61,822 nucleotides of DNA from Candidatus [Bacteroides] periocalifornicus (GTDB lineage: Bacteria > Bacteroidota > Bacteroidia > Bacteroidales > CAJPTX01). The translations under genes were made by a program, and so were the position numbers. Location of the stretch: the NCBI GenBank assembly GCA_001421095.1, contig LIIK01000011.1, forward strand, positions 1 to 61,822, in the 5' to 3' direction. How positions within the stretch are numbered: position 1 is the first letter of the stretch; every line of letters begins with the position of its first letter. Shown piece after piece: positions 33,118 to 42,411 of this stretch. The notes beneath the pieces were generated by a model. The model was given only the letters and a program-made list of their open reading frames with translations. It had not been told where the DNA came from and made no database searches.

Positions 33118-35961
33118 ATGAGTCAAGAGCTTTTCGCTACGCGCCACCTTGGCATTCGTCCAGAGGATCTGCCGGCCATGCTGAAGGCCGTAGGGGTTCA
33201 GTCGCTCGATGAATTGATAGAGCAGGTAGTACCGCACGATATTCGTCTTCCCAAACGCCTCGCGCTCCCCGAGCCCGTTACCGAATGGCAGTACCTGGAG
33301 GAGGTTCGCTCTAAGGCTTTGCGGAACAAGGTGTACCGCTCTCTCATCGGGCGTGGGTACTACGGTACTTGCCTGCCGCCAGTCATCCAGCGAAATGTGT
33401 TCGAGAACCCCACGTGGTACACATCATACACGCCCTACCAGGCCGAGATAAGCCAGGGGAGACTGGAGGCGCTGCTGAATTTCCAGACCATGGTGGTGAG
33501 CCTCACGGGCATGGAGATTGCCAATGCCTCGCTGCTCGATGAGGGTACGGCGGCTGCCGAGGCGATGATCATGTCATACGGGCTACGGAGCCGGCAGGCG
33601 GTAAAGGAGGGGCGAAACCTCTTTGTGGTGGATACCGAAGTATTCACTCAGACCTACGATGTGCTTGTAACCCGCTCTGCACCACTTGGTATAGAGCTGC
33701 TACAGACGGATTTAGATAGCTACCAGTTCACGGGGAAGGAGTTCGGGCTGCTGGTGCAGTACCCCGATGCCATGGGGAAAGTGCGGAACTTCAAAGGACT
33801 GACTGAGCGGGCGCATGCTGCCGAGGTGCTGGTAACGGTGGCTGCCGATATCCTGTCGCTAGCCCTGCTCGTGCCCCCGGGCGAGTGGGGGGCCGACATC
33901 GCGGTGGGGTCTACCCAGCGGTTCGGCATTCCCATGGGCTGTGGAGGCCCGCACGCTGCCTACTTCGCCACCCGCGATAAGTTCAAGCGTTCTATGCCCG
34001 GGCGTATCATCGGAGTCTCGGTAGATAGGCACGGCAACCCTGCGCTCCGCATGGCGCTCCAGACCCGAGAGCAGCATATAAAACGCGAGAAGGCCACCAG
34101 CAATATCTGCACGGCGCAGGCGCTGCTGGCCACCATGGCGGGCTTTTTCGCCGTGTACCACGGGCCAGAGGGCATACGGCGCATCGCGGAGAACGCCCAT
34201 AGGGCGGCACTGCTGGCGCACCACGCGCTGCAGAAGGCGGGTTACAAGCTGGCGGAGGGCCCATTTTTCGACACTATCTTGGTGGATTCGCGTGGGGAGG
34301 CTGTGATCAAGCTCCGCAAGCTGGCAGAGGATGCGCACTTCAATTTCCACCATAGCCTGAAAGGTATCGGATTATCGTTCGATGAGCTGACCACAGATGA
34401 CGAGGTGGAGTGGGTTGTAGAGCTCTTTTGCCAGGCCCAGGGGAAGCGTGCCGTACCACTCCCAGCAGAGGTGGAGGAGTGCATACCCCCCGAGCTACGG
34501 CGCACCAGCCCAATCCTCACCGAGAAGGTCTTCAACTCCTACCGCTCCGAAACCGAGATGATGCGCTACATCTACAAGCTGGAGCAGCGAGACATTGCCC
34601 TGAACCATAGCATGATCCCGCTGGGTAGCTGCACCATGAAGCTGAACTCGGCGGCCTCTATGATCCCGCTGAGTTGGCCCGAATTCGGGAATATCCACCC
34701 CTTTGCGCCTGCCTACCAGATGGTGGGGACGCGTGAGATCCTCCAGGAGACCGAGGATTTCCTAGCCGAGATCACAGGATTTGCCAAAACCTCACTACAG
34801 CCGAACTCTGGGGCGGCGGGCGAGTACGCAGGGCTACTGGTGATACGGGCCTACCATATAGCCAATGGGCAGAGGCAGAGGACCACGGTGCTTATTCCTG
34901 CCTCGGCGCATGGTACTAACCCCGCGAGTGCCGTAATGGCTGGCGCCACCATAGTAACGGTAGATTGCGATACCAAGGGCAATATTGACATAGAGGATCT
35001 CCGTAGGAAGGCAGAGGAGCATAGGGATACGCTGGGCGCTTTCATGGTAACCTATCCCTCCACCCACGGGATATTCGAGAGCCGGATACGGGAGATGGTA
35101 GACATCATCCACAGGTGCGGCGGGCAGGTCTACATGGATGGCGCGAATATGAATGCCCAGGTGGGGCTTACCAGCCCGGGCTACATAGGGGCCGATGTTT
35201 GCCACCTGAATCTGCACAAGACCTTTGCCATACCGCACGGGGGCGGGGGGCCAGGCGTGGGCGCTATCTGCGTGGCAGAGCATCTGGTGAAGTTCCTACC
35301 CGGGCATAGCGTGGTCTACATGGGGTATCACCCCGAGGCTATCCATGCGGTATCGTCGGCGCCCTGGGGCAGCGCATTCGTGGTGCCTATCACCTACGCC
35401 TACATCAGGATGATGGGGCCTGAGGGGCTAACCCATGCCTCACAGTACGCCATACTCGCAGCAAACTACCTGGCGGCTAAGCTAAAGGATAGCTACGGGG
35501 TGGTCTACAGCGGTGAAACCGGGCGGGTAGGCCATGAGGTGATAGTGGATTGCCGAAACTGCAAGGCCGACTACGACGTGGAGTCTGCCGACATTGCCCG
35601 CCGGTTGATGGATTACGGATTCCATGCTCCAACCCTCTCGTTCCCAGTGCACGAGACCCTCATGGTAGAGCCCACAGAGAGCGAATCGAAAGCGGAACTC
35701 GACCGTTTCTGCGAGGCGCTGGAGGCCATACGTGCTGAGATGGAGGCCATAAAGCAGGGCAATGCCGATAGGGAGGACAACGTGCTGAAGAACGCCCCCC
35801 ACACTGCACCCGAGCTGGTGGCCAACGAGTGGAAACACCCCTACACCCGCGAGCAGGCAGCCTACCCGCTGGAGTGGATAAGGGAATGCAAATTCTGGCC
35901 ATACGTGAGCCGGATAGATGCGGGCTACGGAGACCGTAATCTGGTGTGCACCTGCGGCTAG
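33118..35961 (+). CDS. gcvP: Glycine dehydrogenase (decarboxylating), P-protein
   Basis: This 947-residue PLP enzyme is the decarboxylating subunit of the glycine cleavage system. It is the long single-chain form, with two homologous halves fused. The start (ATRHLGIRPEDLPAML after MSQELF) is canonical. Landmarks include TGMEIANASLLDEGTAAAEA, MGCGGPHAAYFAT, GSCTMKLNSA, NSGAAGEYAGL, HGTNPASA and the PLP lysine in LNLHKTFAIPHGGGGPGVG at about residue 701. The C-terminus contains DRNLVCTCG. It is intact. The gcvT and gcvH genes are not in the window. A Bacteroidetes-type promoter precedes it. Confidence 0.97.
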   Translation: MSQELFATRHLGIRPEDLPAMLKAVGVQSLDELIEQVVPHDIRLPKRLALPEPVTEWQYLEEVRSKALRNKVYRSLIGRGYYGTCLPPVIQRNVFENPTWYTSYTPYQAEISQGRLEALLNFQTMVVSLTGMEIANASLLDEGTAAAEAMIMSYGLRSRQAVKEGRNLFVVDTEVFTQTYDVLVTRSAPLGIELLQTDLDSYQFTGKEFGLLVQYPDAMGKVRNFKGLTERAHAAEVLVTVAADILSLALLVPPGEWGADIAVGSTQRFGIPMGCGGPHAAYFATRDKFKRSMPGRIIGVSVDRHGNPALRMALQTREQHIKREKATSNICTAQALLATMAGFFAVYHGPEGIRRIAENAHRAALLAHHALQKAGYKLAEGPFFDTILVDSRGEAVIKLRKLAEDAHFNFHHSLKGIGLSFDELTTDDEVEWVVELFCQAQGKRAVPLPAEVEECIPPELRRTSPILTEKVFNSYRSETEMMRYIYKLEQRDIALNHSMIPLGSCTMKLNSAASMIPLSWPEFGNIHPFAPAYQMVGTREILQETEDFLAEITGFAKTSLQPNSGAAGEYAGLLVIRAYHIANGQRQRTTVLIPASAHGTNPASAVMAGATIVTVDCDTKGNIDIEDLRRKAEEHRDTLGAFMVTYPSTHGIFESRIREMVDIIHRCGGQVYMDGANMNAQVGLTSPGYIGADVCHLNLHKTFAIPHGGGGPGVGAICVAEHLVKFLPGHSVVYMGYHPEAIHAVSSAPWGSAFVVPITYAYIRMMGPEGLTHASQYAILAANYLAAKLKDSYGVVYSGETGRVGHEVIVDCRNCKADYDVESADIARRLMDYGFHAPTLSFPVHETLMVEPTESESKAELDRFCEALEAIRAEMEAIKQGNADREDNVLKNAPHTAPELVANEWKHPYTREQAAYPLEWIRECKFWPYVSRIDAGYGDRNLVCTCG

Positions 35962-36157
35962 AGGCAGAAACCTTACTGCGTAACGTCTGCGTGCGTTAGA
36001 AGGCTCTTGGCAACGGGGGCTACAGAGGAGATGCTGCGTAAAGGGTAGGCGTGTAGGGGCGAACCTCAAAGTTCATATAGGGAGGGAGAATTTCCAGATT
36101 CTAGCATGCTGTGGAAAAAGCGGGGAATAGCATCGTTCCCTCGGGCTCTTTGGGATC

Positions 36158-36197
36158 TTGGTAGGGGCGGTGCCGAGCGTAGCGAGTGCCCGCCCGC
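36158..36197 (+). repeat. Short GC-rich repeat shared with 23183-23219
   Basis: A near-identical copy of the 23183-23219 repeat, with one C/T difference in ggcggYgccgag. It lies about 30 bp before MITE-like copy C, in the gap between gcvP and the ATPase gene. Confidence 0.6.
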
Positions 36198-36224
36198 CCC
36201 ACCCGCCCCCTCCTTGTGAATGTT

Positions 36225-36368
36225 GAGACCTCTGCATAGGTTTCGTATGGGTTTATGGGGGCTTTCCCCTTCTTGCGGGTAAATAGGTTTTAATCAGGCG
36301 ATACAGTTTACCGAAGACCGTAGCGATGCGGCGTGCAGCGTCGTTTATGTGGGTTTTGCGGAGCGGCG
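36225..36368 (+). mobile_element. MITE-like element, copy C
   Basis: The copy begins gagacctctgca and contains the ggctttccccttcttgcggg block, the ggttttaatcaggcgat block and the core gaccgtagcgatgcggcgtg. It ends near ttttgcggag. It is 60-90% alike to copies B and D by eye. Its right end runs into the 5' end of the downstream ATPase gene. Confidence 0.7.
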
Positions 36369-38106
36369 AGTAGCATCTCGCGTAGAATTAAAAACCGTTT
36401 CGGAATTGAGAAATCATCAGGATCTCCAGCGTTTATTGCTCTCTATAGACGGGAGGGGTTACCCCGCCTACAGGGAGCTGAAGGGAGAGTATGACTTTGG
36501 GGAGTACACCCTTTCGGTAGATCATGTGCAGGCCGACCCGTTCGCCCCGCCATCCAAGGTTCGGGTTATTATGGGGCGAAGGGAAGCGGGTATTCCTGCC
36601 GAGCTGCTGGATTCTAAGGCGAAAGTCATTGCGGTATCTGACTTCCTGACCAGGGCCTTCTGGAAGGAGTGCCGTAGGTTCAGCAGGGATGTGGGCGGCA
36701 CGGGTTCGAGCGGCGTTATCGTTATCGATAGGTGCGGGCAAGAGATGCTCGAGCGGACCTCGGTGCTGATAAAGGAGCATCACCTAGAGGCGAGGTTTGA
36801 GGTGGGCTTGCCAGCCGCTGGGCGAAGGGTGCTAGGGCGGGCAGCCGACCAGATTTTCCGGCAGATGATCCCGCAAATAGTGGACAGGGCTTTGCTGTAC
36901 AGCAATATAGACCAAGGGGCTCTGAAGCGGCAGATAGCCCTTATGCTCGACCAAGAGTACGTGAGGGCTGAATTGGTGAGGCGAAACCTGGTGGCCTTTG
37001 TGGCCAATGGAGCCATCCTGCCTAGGGAGAGCGGCGTGTCTGATAGGCCTTTGCAGGGCGGAATTCCATTCCAGAGCCCCCAGAGCCTAGAGGTTGCCCT
37101 AGAGCTACCCAGTGGGCAGCGCATCGAGGGAATGGGGATTGAGAAGGGGGTTACGTTGATTGTGGGTGGTGGCTACCACGGCAAATCGACCCTGCTGAAT
37201 GCCCTGGAGCGCGGGGTGTATAACCATATCCCGGGCGATGGGCGCGAGATGGTGATTACCAGCAACGATGCGGTGAAGATACGTGCCGAGGATGGACGAA
37301 GCATAGAGAGGGTGAATATCAGCCCGTTCATCAACAATCTCCCGGGCAATAAGGATACCCATCACTTCACCACCGAGAACGCCAGCGGCAGCACATCGCA
37401 GGCTGCCAATGTGATAGAGGCTCTGGAGGCGGGCACCTCGCTGCTGCTGATAGATGAGGATACCTCGGCTACCAACTTCATGATTCGCGATCAGCGGATG
37501 CAGCGGTTGATAGCCAGGGAGAAGGAACCTATCACGCCTTTCATAGACAAGGTGCGCCCGCTCTACGACGAGCTGGGTACCTCTACCATCCTCATAGTGG
37601 GCGGCTCGGGCGACTACTTCGACGTGGCCGATAGGGTGATAATGTTGGATGAATACGTGCCCCGGGATGTAACGGAAGAGGCAAAACGGATAGCGGCCAG
37701 CGATGCGCACACCCGGGAACGGCAACCCGAGGGGTTCGGCGAGAGAACCGCCCGTATCCCGTTGGCAAGCTCGTTCCCTGCATCGGGACGTGACGATCGG
37801 CTCAGGGCAAAGGGGCTGTATACCATACTGTACGGGCATGAGGGCATTGACCTCTCCTGCCTAGAGCAACTGGTGGATGCTAACCAGACGAACTGCATCG
37901 CCGTAATGCTCGACTTCCTCAGGCGACGGGTGCTAGACGAGAGGCTCTCCATATCGCAGGCGGCCGAGAGCCTCTACCTACACATTGCGCAACACGGGTT
38001 AGATTCCATCTCGCCCTACACTGGCCACCCTGGCAATATGACCCTGCCGAGGAAACAGGAATTCTGCGCCGCCCTCAATCGGTATAGGGGGCTTAGGGTG
38101 AAGTAG
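36349..38106 (+). CDS. Predicted ABC-class ATPase (PF09818 type)
   Basis: The 585-codon frame matches the ABC_ATPase family by eye: SIDGRGYPAYRELKGEYDFG, VDHVQADPFAPPSKVRV, Walker A GGGYHGKSTLL, the family's SPFINNLPGNKDT segment, STSQAANVIEALEAG, Walker B LLLIDEDTSATNFMIRD and SILIVGGSGDYF-like ILIVGGSGDYFDVAD. The biological role of the family in bacteria is not established. The GTG at 36349 lies in the right end of MITE-like copy C, and no ATG occurs before the conserved start. True translation more likely begins at a downstream non-ATG codon near TVSELRNHQDLQRLL (about 36395-36420). The original start may have been removed by the element. The remainder is intact. Confidence 0.85.
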   Translation: MGFAERRVASRVELKTVSELRNHQDLQRLLLSIDGRGYPAYRELKGEYDFGEYTLSVDHVQADPFAPPSKVRVIMGRREAGIPAELLDSKAKVIAVSDFLTRAFWKECRRFSRDVGGTGSSGVIVIDRCGQEMLERTSVLIKEHHLEARFEVGLPAAGRRVLGRAADQIFRQMIPQIVDRALLYSNIDQGALKRQIALMLDQEYVRAELVRRNLVAFVANGAILPRESGVSDRPLQGGIPFQSPQSLEVALELPSGQRIEGMGIEKGVTLIVGGGYHGKSTLLNALERGVYNHIPGDGREMVITSNDAVKIRAEDGRSIERVNISPFINNLPGNKDTHHFTTENASGSTSQAANVIEALEAGTSLLLIDEDTSATNFMIRDQRMQRLIAREKEPITPFIDKVRPLYDELGTSTILIVGGSGDYFDVADRVIMLDEYVPRDVTEEAKRIAASDAHTRERQPEGFGERTARIPLASSFPASGRDDRLRAKGLYTILYGHEGIDLSCLEQLVDANQTNCIAVMLDFLRRRVLDERLSISQAAESLYLHIAQHGLDSISPYTGHPGNMTLPRKQEFCAALNRYRGLRVK

Positions 38107-38213
38107 GAGGCAAATGGGCGGTTTTATATTCTCTCGTTGACTTGTACACAGGTGTAAAATTTATTTATTGATTATCAGTAATGTAGTGTGTATAAAATAA
38201 AAAAGTAGAAAAA

Positions 38214-38246
38214 TTTGGTGGTTTGCATTTATATTCCGTACTTTAC
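38214..38246 (+). promoter_or_regulatory. Promoter candidate for the GLPGLI gene
   Basis: TTTG at 38214-38217 is followed after 21 bp by TACTTTAC at 38239-38246, close to the Bacteroidetes TTTG/TAnnTTTG pattern. It lies in an AT-rich 250-bp gap and about 110 bp before the GLPGLI start codon. A small hairpin with T tract (about 38308-38339) follows it. Confidence 0.45.
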
Positions 38247-38356
38247 AATTGAAAGGGGGTGGTGGAACGCCCTCTAACGGTAGGATTGCGATTTTTAGAG
38301 TCGGCAGATGGAGTGGTACAGCGCACCATCTGTTTTTATTGTAATGAATACGTGAT

Positions 38357-39244
38357 ATGAAGAAGGTGTTACGAGCTTTTTTCCCTTTTGCAATAGTATT
38401 ATTCTCCTCGGTAGCCATTTATGCTCAGATAAGGGTAGAGGGGCTAAAGAACACCCCCAGTGAGCCAGTATCGTGGAAAGTCCTGGATAATGCGAAGTAC
38501 AGGATTTTTTACCAGATGCGCTACACGCCAGATTCTGCGGCTGCCGATGTCAAGTACACCGGGCAAACGGTACTTTTAGTAGGTGGGCGGTACAGCGAAT
38601 TTTTAGACTATAATAAGCTGCGAAGCGATTCTATAGAAAATGCCATGGCAAAGTCTGGCGTCGGCTCGCAAGACATCATGAATAGGATCTTGCCCATCAG
38701 TCGGAACATCGCGTTTTCACCAGTAGTAATGAGGAATTACCCTACCAAGGGGGTTTACACATTTCAGCAAAAGGTGGGCTTAGGAGGTTTGTATCGGTAC
38801 GAGGATAAGGGGATTAAGGTCCAATGGAATCTGGAGGATGGGGAGCGAACCATAGAGGGCTACCAGTGCAAGAAGGCTACCTGCACGCATAGGGGGCGTA
38901 GCTATGTGGCCTGGTATGCCCCCGCCCTGGCGATGGGCGATGGCCCATACGTATTCGGCGGCCTGCCCGGGCTCATACTGGAGCTCTACGACACCCGTGA
39001 CCACTACCATTTCACTATGAATGGGCTGCAAAAGGTGGAGGGGAATGATCCGCTATACCTGTAGGATAAGAATGTGGAGAATACCACCCGAGATGAGGTG
39101 CGTAAGATGCTCGTGAACATGGTGAGTAACCCAGGTGCAATCCTGCAGACACTCAAAGCGCAGGGAATCACATATACCCCATCACCAGAAGCGCAAAAGA
39201 GGATGAGCAAGCCACGCCCGTTTAATCCAATAGAGCTGGAGTAG
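38357..39244 (+). pseudogene. GLPGLI-family protein with in-frame stop
   Basis: The gene starts MKKVLRAFFPFAIVLFSSVAIYAQ, a clear signal peptide. The family motif appears as GGLPGLILELYDTRDHYHF, preceded by the usual YRYEDKGIKVQWNLEDGERTIEGYQCKKA region (read in part) and YVAWYAPALAMGDGPY. An in-frame TAG at 39062-39064 stops translation at 235 residues. The same frame then continues for 59 further sense codons (DKNVENTTRDEVRKMLVNM ... RPFNPIELE) to TAG at 39242-39244, with a typical GLPGLI tail. It is therefore a single nonsense lesion (or a sequencing error) in an otherwise intact gene. GLPGLI proteins are exported and often paired with outer-membrane barrels; the next gene is one, also broken. 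Confidence 0.85.
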
Positions 39245-39358
39245 GCCGAATATCGAAGAGGCAACGGATATCGCAGCGTTAGATTATTTTACGGCTACCG
39301 AAGGGTGTAGTGAAAGGGCGAGCTGCATCGTACACGCCGCTTTCAACATTCTCCTCGT

Positions 39359-39513
39359 GAGACCTCTGCAAAAGTCCCGTAAGGGTTCAATCTTTTATAG
39401 GAGGGCTTTCCTCTTCTTGCAAGTAAATAGTTTTTTTATCAATCACTTCCATTTTTCGAAGACAGTAGCGACGCGGCGTGCCGCGTCGTCTATGTGATTT
39501 TTGCAGAAGTCTC
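39359..39513 (+). mobile_element. MITE-like element, copy D
   Basis: This is the clearest copy (155 bp). Its ends, gagacctctgcaaaa and ttttgcagaagtctc, are inverted repeats with one mismatch in 15. Inside is the perfect-stem core GACGCGGC-GT-GCCGCGTC. It lies between the broken GLPGLI gene and the barrel gene, ending 19 bp before the barrel's original ATG. Confidence 0.8.
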
Positions 39514-39531
39514 CTCTTATCTAAATCCCCC

Positions 39532-41375
39532 ATGTTTCACCGCTTTACCATACTCGCCCTTGGCCTTTTGGCTTGGGGCGTTTTTTTGTGCGCAAGCCCA
39601 ACCTACCCAGTCTGTCTACAAGGGGCATATCGTTTCTGCTGAGGACGGCAAGGGGGTAGACAATGCTATCCTCCAGTTTTTGGATGCTGGCGGGAAGATG
39701 GTGGGTTTCACCTTCTCTGGTAGTGATGGTAGCGTGTCGGTAGCCATCCCCCAGCGCGCCAGCACGGCGCTCTTCAAGCTGCTGGGGTATCAGGATCGTA
39801 GCATGCCCATAGGCGAGCTGCTAGCCCTCAAGGACGGGCGGGTAGAGCTGGTCCCCGCGAGTGTGGATATTCGGGAGGTACGGGTGTCTGCACCCCCTAT
39901 CGTTCAGCGGTGCGACACCATCGCCTACAATGTGGCCAGCTTCAAGGGGCAGGAGGATCGGTACATTGCCGATGTGCTCAAGAAGCTCCCGGGGATTACG
40001 GTGGATGGTGAGGGTAAGATATCGTACCTGGGCGAGGCTATCAGCAAGCTCTACGTGGAGGGGCGCGACCTGCTGGGCGGGCAGTATGGGTTGGCCACGA
40101 ACAACCTGAGTGCCGATGCGGTGGGCTCAGTGGAGGTGATGGAGCACCACCAACCCATAAGGGCGCTGCAAGGGGTGAAGTTTGCCGAGCAGGCTGCGCT
40201 CAACCTCAAGCTGAAGAAGGGTTACACCATACGTCCCTTCGGCGAGGTGCGGGCTGGGGTGGGCGGTACACCGCTCCTCTACTCCGGTAGCGCATTCATG
40301 GGGCTTTTCCATCCGAGGGCGCAGGCTGTGGTCAACCTCAAGGGTGGGAATACGTGCCACTACATCCTGGGGGAGATGGGCGACAGGCTCTTCGGGTTCG
40401 GCTGGTTCTTTGAACCGCTACCCAGCGACATGATATCGGCGCCAGCACCTCGTAGCGTGCCATTGCCGCAGGAACGGCATCTGTTCAACAGAACCTACCT
40501 CGGGAGTGCTAGCACCCTGGTACCCTTGTCGAAATTCGGTGAGCTGAAGGTGAGCATTGCGCACGGGAATGATGCCACCGAGCAGAACTACAGTCTACTC
40601 CAGCATCTCGCCACGGGTGGTGATACGTTGAACATTCTAGAGCAATCTCGCCTTACACGGAGAACGGGGAGCAGCCGCGTGTCTGCCGCCTACGAGCTCA
40701 ATTCTACCAACGCCTACCTGCAGAATGAGGCGGTCTACTCACAGCAGAAGGTAAACACCCGCTCTGCCCTGATGCCTGTTGATTATACGCTGTCCAACGC
40801 TAGCAAGCTCTACTACGTGCAGAATGGGCTGCAGGGGCTGCTGAAGTTTGAGGGAGGTAAGACGCTGGAGGTGAAGTCATTCCTTCGGTACGCAGAGAAT
40901 GCCGAGGGGGTCGATGGGTTTATAGCTGCTACCCAACGTAATACTCTAGCCGAAAAGTTCAGCACCCGCACCCTTGTGACGAAGAATAGGGTGGGGGGAT
41001 CATTCAGCCTGTTTGGGCAACGGGTATACCTAGAGCTGTACTGCAATTACAAGTGGAAGACGCTTGCAAATAGTGTGGATATTCTGAACCCTAACACCAC
41101 GGGCCTGCTCTTTGCCCCAGCCCAGCAGGTTCGCATGGAGCATCTACAGGTGGGGCTCTCGCCCGATTACCAGGTGCAGGCCACCGATAGGATTCACCTT
41201 CTGCGACTTCGCGGGCAGCTACCAGTTCAAGCGGCTGGAGTTCAGCGTGGCAGTGAACAATATCTTCAACACCACCCTCTTCACCCTCAAGACCCTCTCG
41301 GCGGCCAACTCCTACGAACAGCAAATCCCGCTGCGTGGGCGGGAATTCCTCGTGTCGCTGAAGGTTAAATTCTAG
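39532..41375 (+). pseudogene. Outer-membrane beta-barrel/TonB-receptor-like protein, disrupted
   Basis: The original start is probably the ATG at 39532, which opens a good signal peptide (MFHRFTILALGLLAWGVF). A run of seven T at 39581-39587 puts it out of frame with the body; removing one T gives ...GVFCAQAQPTQSVYKGHIV. The body has a carboxypeptidase-regulatory-like domain (KGHIVSAEDGKGVDNAIL), then a plug-like region (DTIAYNVASFKGQEDRYIADV, LKKLPGITVDGEGKISYLG) and barrel strands. Near 41195-41215 the frame shifts again. The correct C-terminus (DFAGSYQFKRLEFSVAVNNI ... LVSLKVKF) is in the next frame and ends at 41375. Directly before it a stretch of barrel strands seems to be missing, which suggests a deletion. 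The total is short for the family. A start at GTG 39494 in the body frame lacks a proper signal sequence. Confidence 0.75.
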
Positions 41376-41407
41376 CGGTAAGGGGAGTGGGCGTATTCGC
41401 CGTGCCT

Positions 41408-42373
41408 CTATATCCGCCCCGTCTCCTCCAGGATTGCCGATTTCGCTTGGCTCTCGGCCTTGTAGCGTCCGAATACGTACTGGACTGAGAGGCTTACGAG
41501 GCGAGAATCTGCATTGGTGGCCATGCGGATTTGGGAGTACTCCATGTTCTCCACCCAATTGTTGAATCTCGACGTATTGAAAATATCAGACACCGAAAGG
41601 CTGATTTTAAGCCGATTTCGTAGGAGATCCTGTGAAAGGTAGGCGGATAGATTGAACGAGGGGCGGTGGTTGGCAAAATTCTCCCGCATTGCGCTCCTAT
41701 ATATTGCGGTTAGCATAAGGGTAGAATTTTTCCAGAGTGGAGATTCAACGGTAGCCTTCATGTGTACGCCAATATCCTTGAATGTGGCGTAGGTCTTCTG
41801 GCGGTACTCCATGTGGGTTGAGTGGAGTACCAATGAGGCATTTCCCCTCACCTGCCAGATCGTGTAGCTATACGCCATATAGGCCTGTAAACTATGGGCG
41901 TAAGGGATATTGGCGTAGGTAAAACGGATTCTCTGCGCACCGCCCTTCTCCTCTAGCAGCGAGAGTTGCACCCTTCTATTACGCTGGAATTCGTAGCTCA
42001 AGGCGCCTACGAATCCTCCTCGCTGTACCAGGAGGGAGAGGATATCCGCTAGGGTGGACTTCAGCAGGGGATTTCCCACCATGTACGAGAGAGGATCTAT
42101 GTATACCGTTTTCGCTATCAGCTGGCTGTACGTTGGCCTGTAGATACGACGAGAGTAGGATAGGTTCAGGTTTACCTTGGCTAGGCGAAGCCCAACCGAT
42201 AGGTGGGGAAATAGATTCTTGTAGGTTGTGTCTAGCGTTGTACGACTACCGTTTCCAGTCCTTGCGTGTTCTTGCTCAAAGCGTAACCCCGCGGAAATGG
42301 AGAGCGGAGCAATGGATTTGCCGAGGCTCAGGTAGGCGGCATTGGAGAACGTTAATTCGCTTTTCGCTTGATT
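41408..42373 (-). pseudogene. Outer-membrane beta-barrel protein, C-terminal fragment
   Basis: The minus-strand frame is open from 42373 to the stop at 41408. It reads as the C-terminal third of an OMP_b-brl_3-type barrel: LFPHLSVGLRLAKVNLNLSYS, RRIYRPTYSQLIAKTVYIDP, LSYMVGNPLLKSTLADIL, and a last part with SVSDIFNTSRFNNWVENMEY. No start codon occurs before the ATG at 42082, which lies inside the conserved SYMVGNPLLK motif. An in-frame stop at 42374-42376 ends the frame upstream. The signal peptide, plug and first strands are absent, replaced by the promoter of the divergent nitroreductase. It is a decayed fragment converging with the broken barrel gene at 39532-41375. Confidence 0.8.
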
Positions 42374-42398
42374 TTAAGCAGAAAAGCTGCTAACTTTG
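42368..42398 (+). promoter_or_regulatory. Bacteroidetes-type promoter for the nitroreductase gene
   Basis: TTG at 42368-42370 is followed after 20 bp by TAACTTTG at 42391-42398, a good fit to the Bacteroidetes promoter. The first in-frame ATG is only 13 bp downstream, so the second ATG (42427) may be the real start. Confidence 0.65.
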
Positions 42399-42411
42399 CC
42401 CCGCTATCCAA

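Noticed and set aside
39062..39064. TAG as recoded or readthrough codon in the GLPGLI gene
   Set aside because: TAG serves as a normal stop for many genes in the window and no recoding signal is visible; nonsense mutation is simpler.
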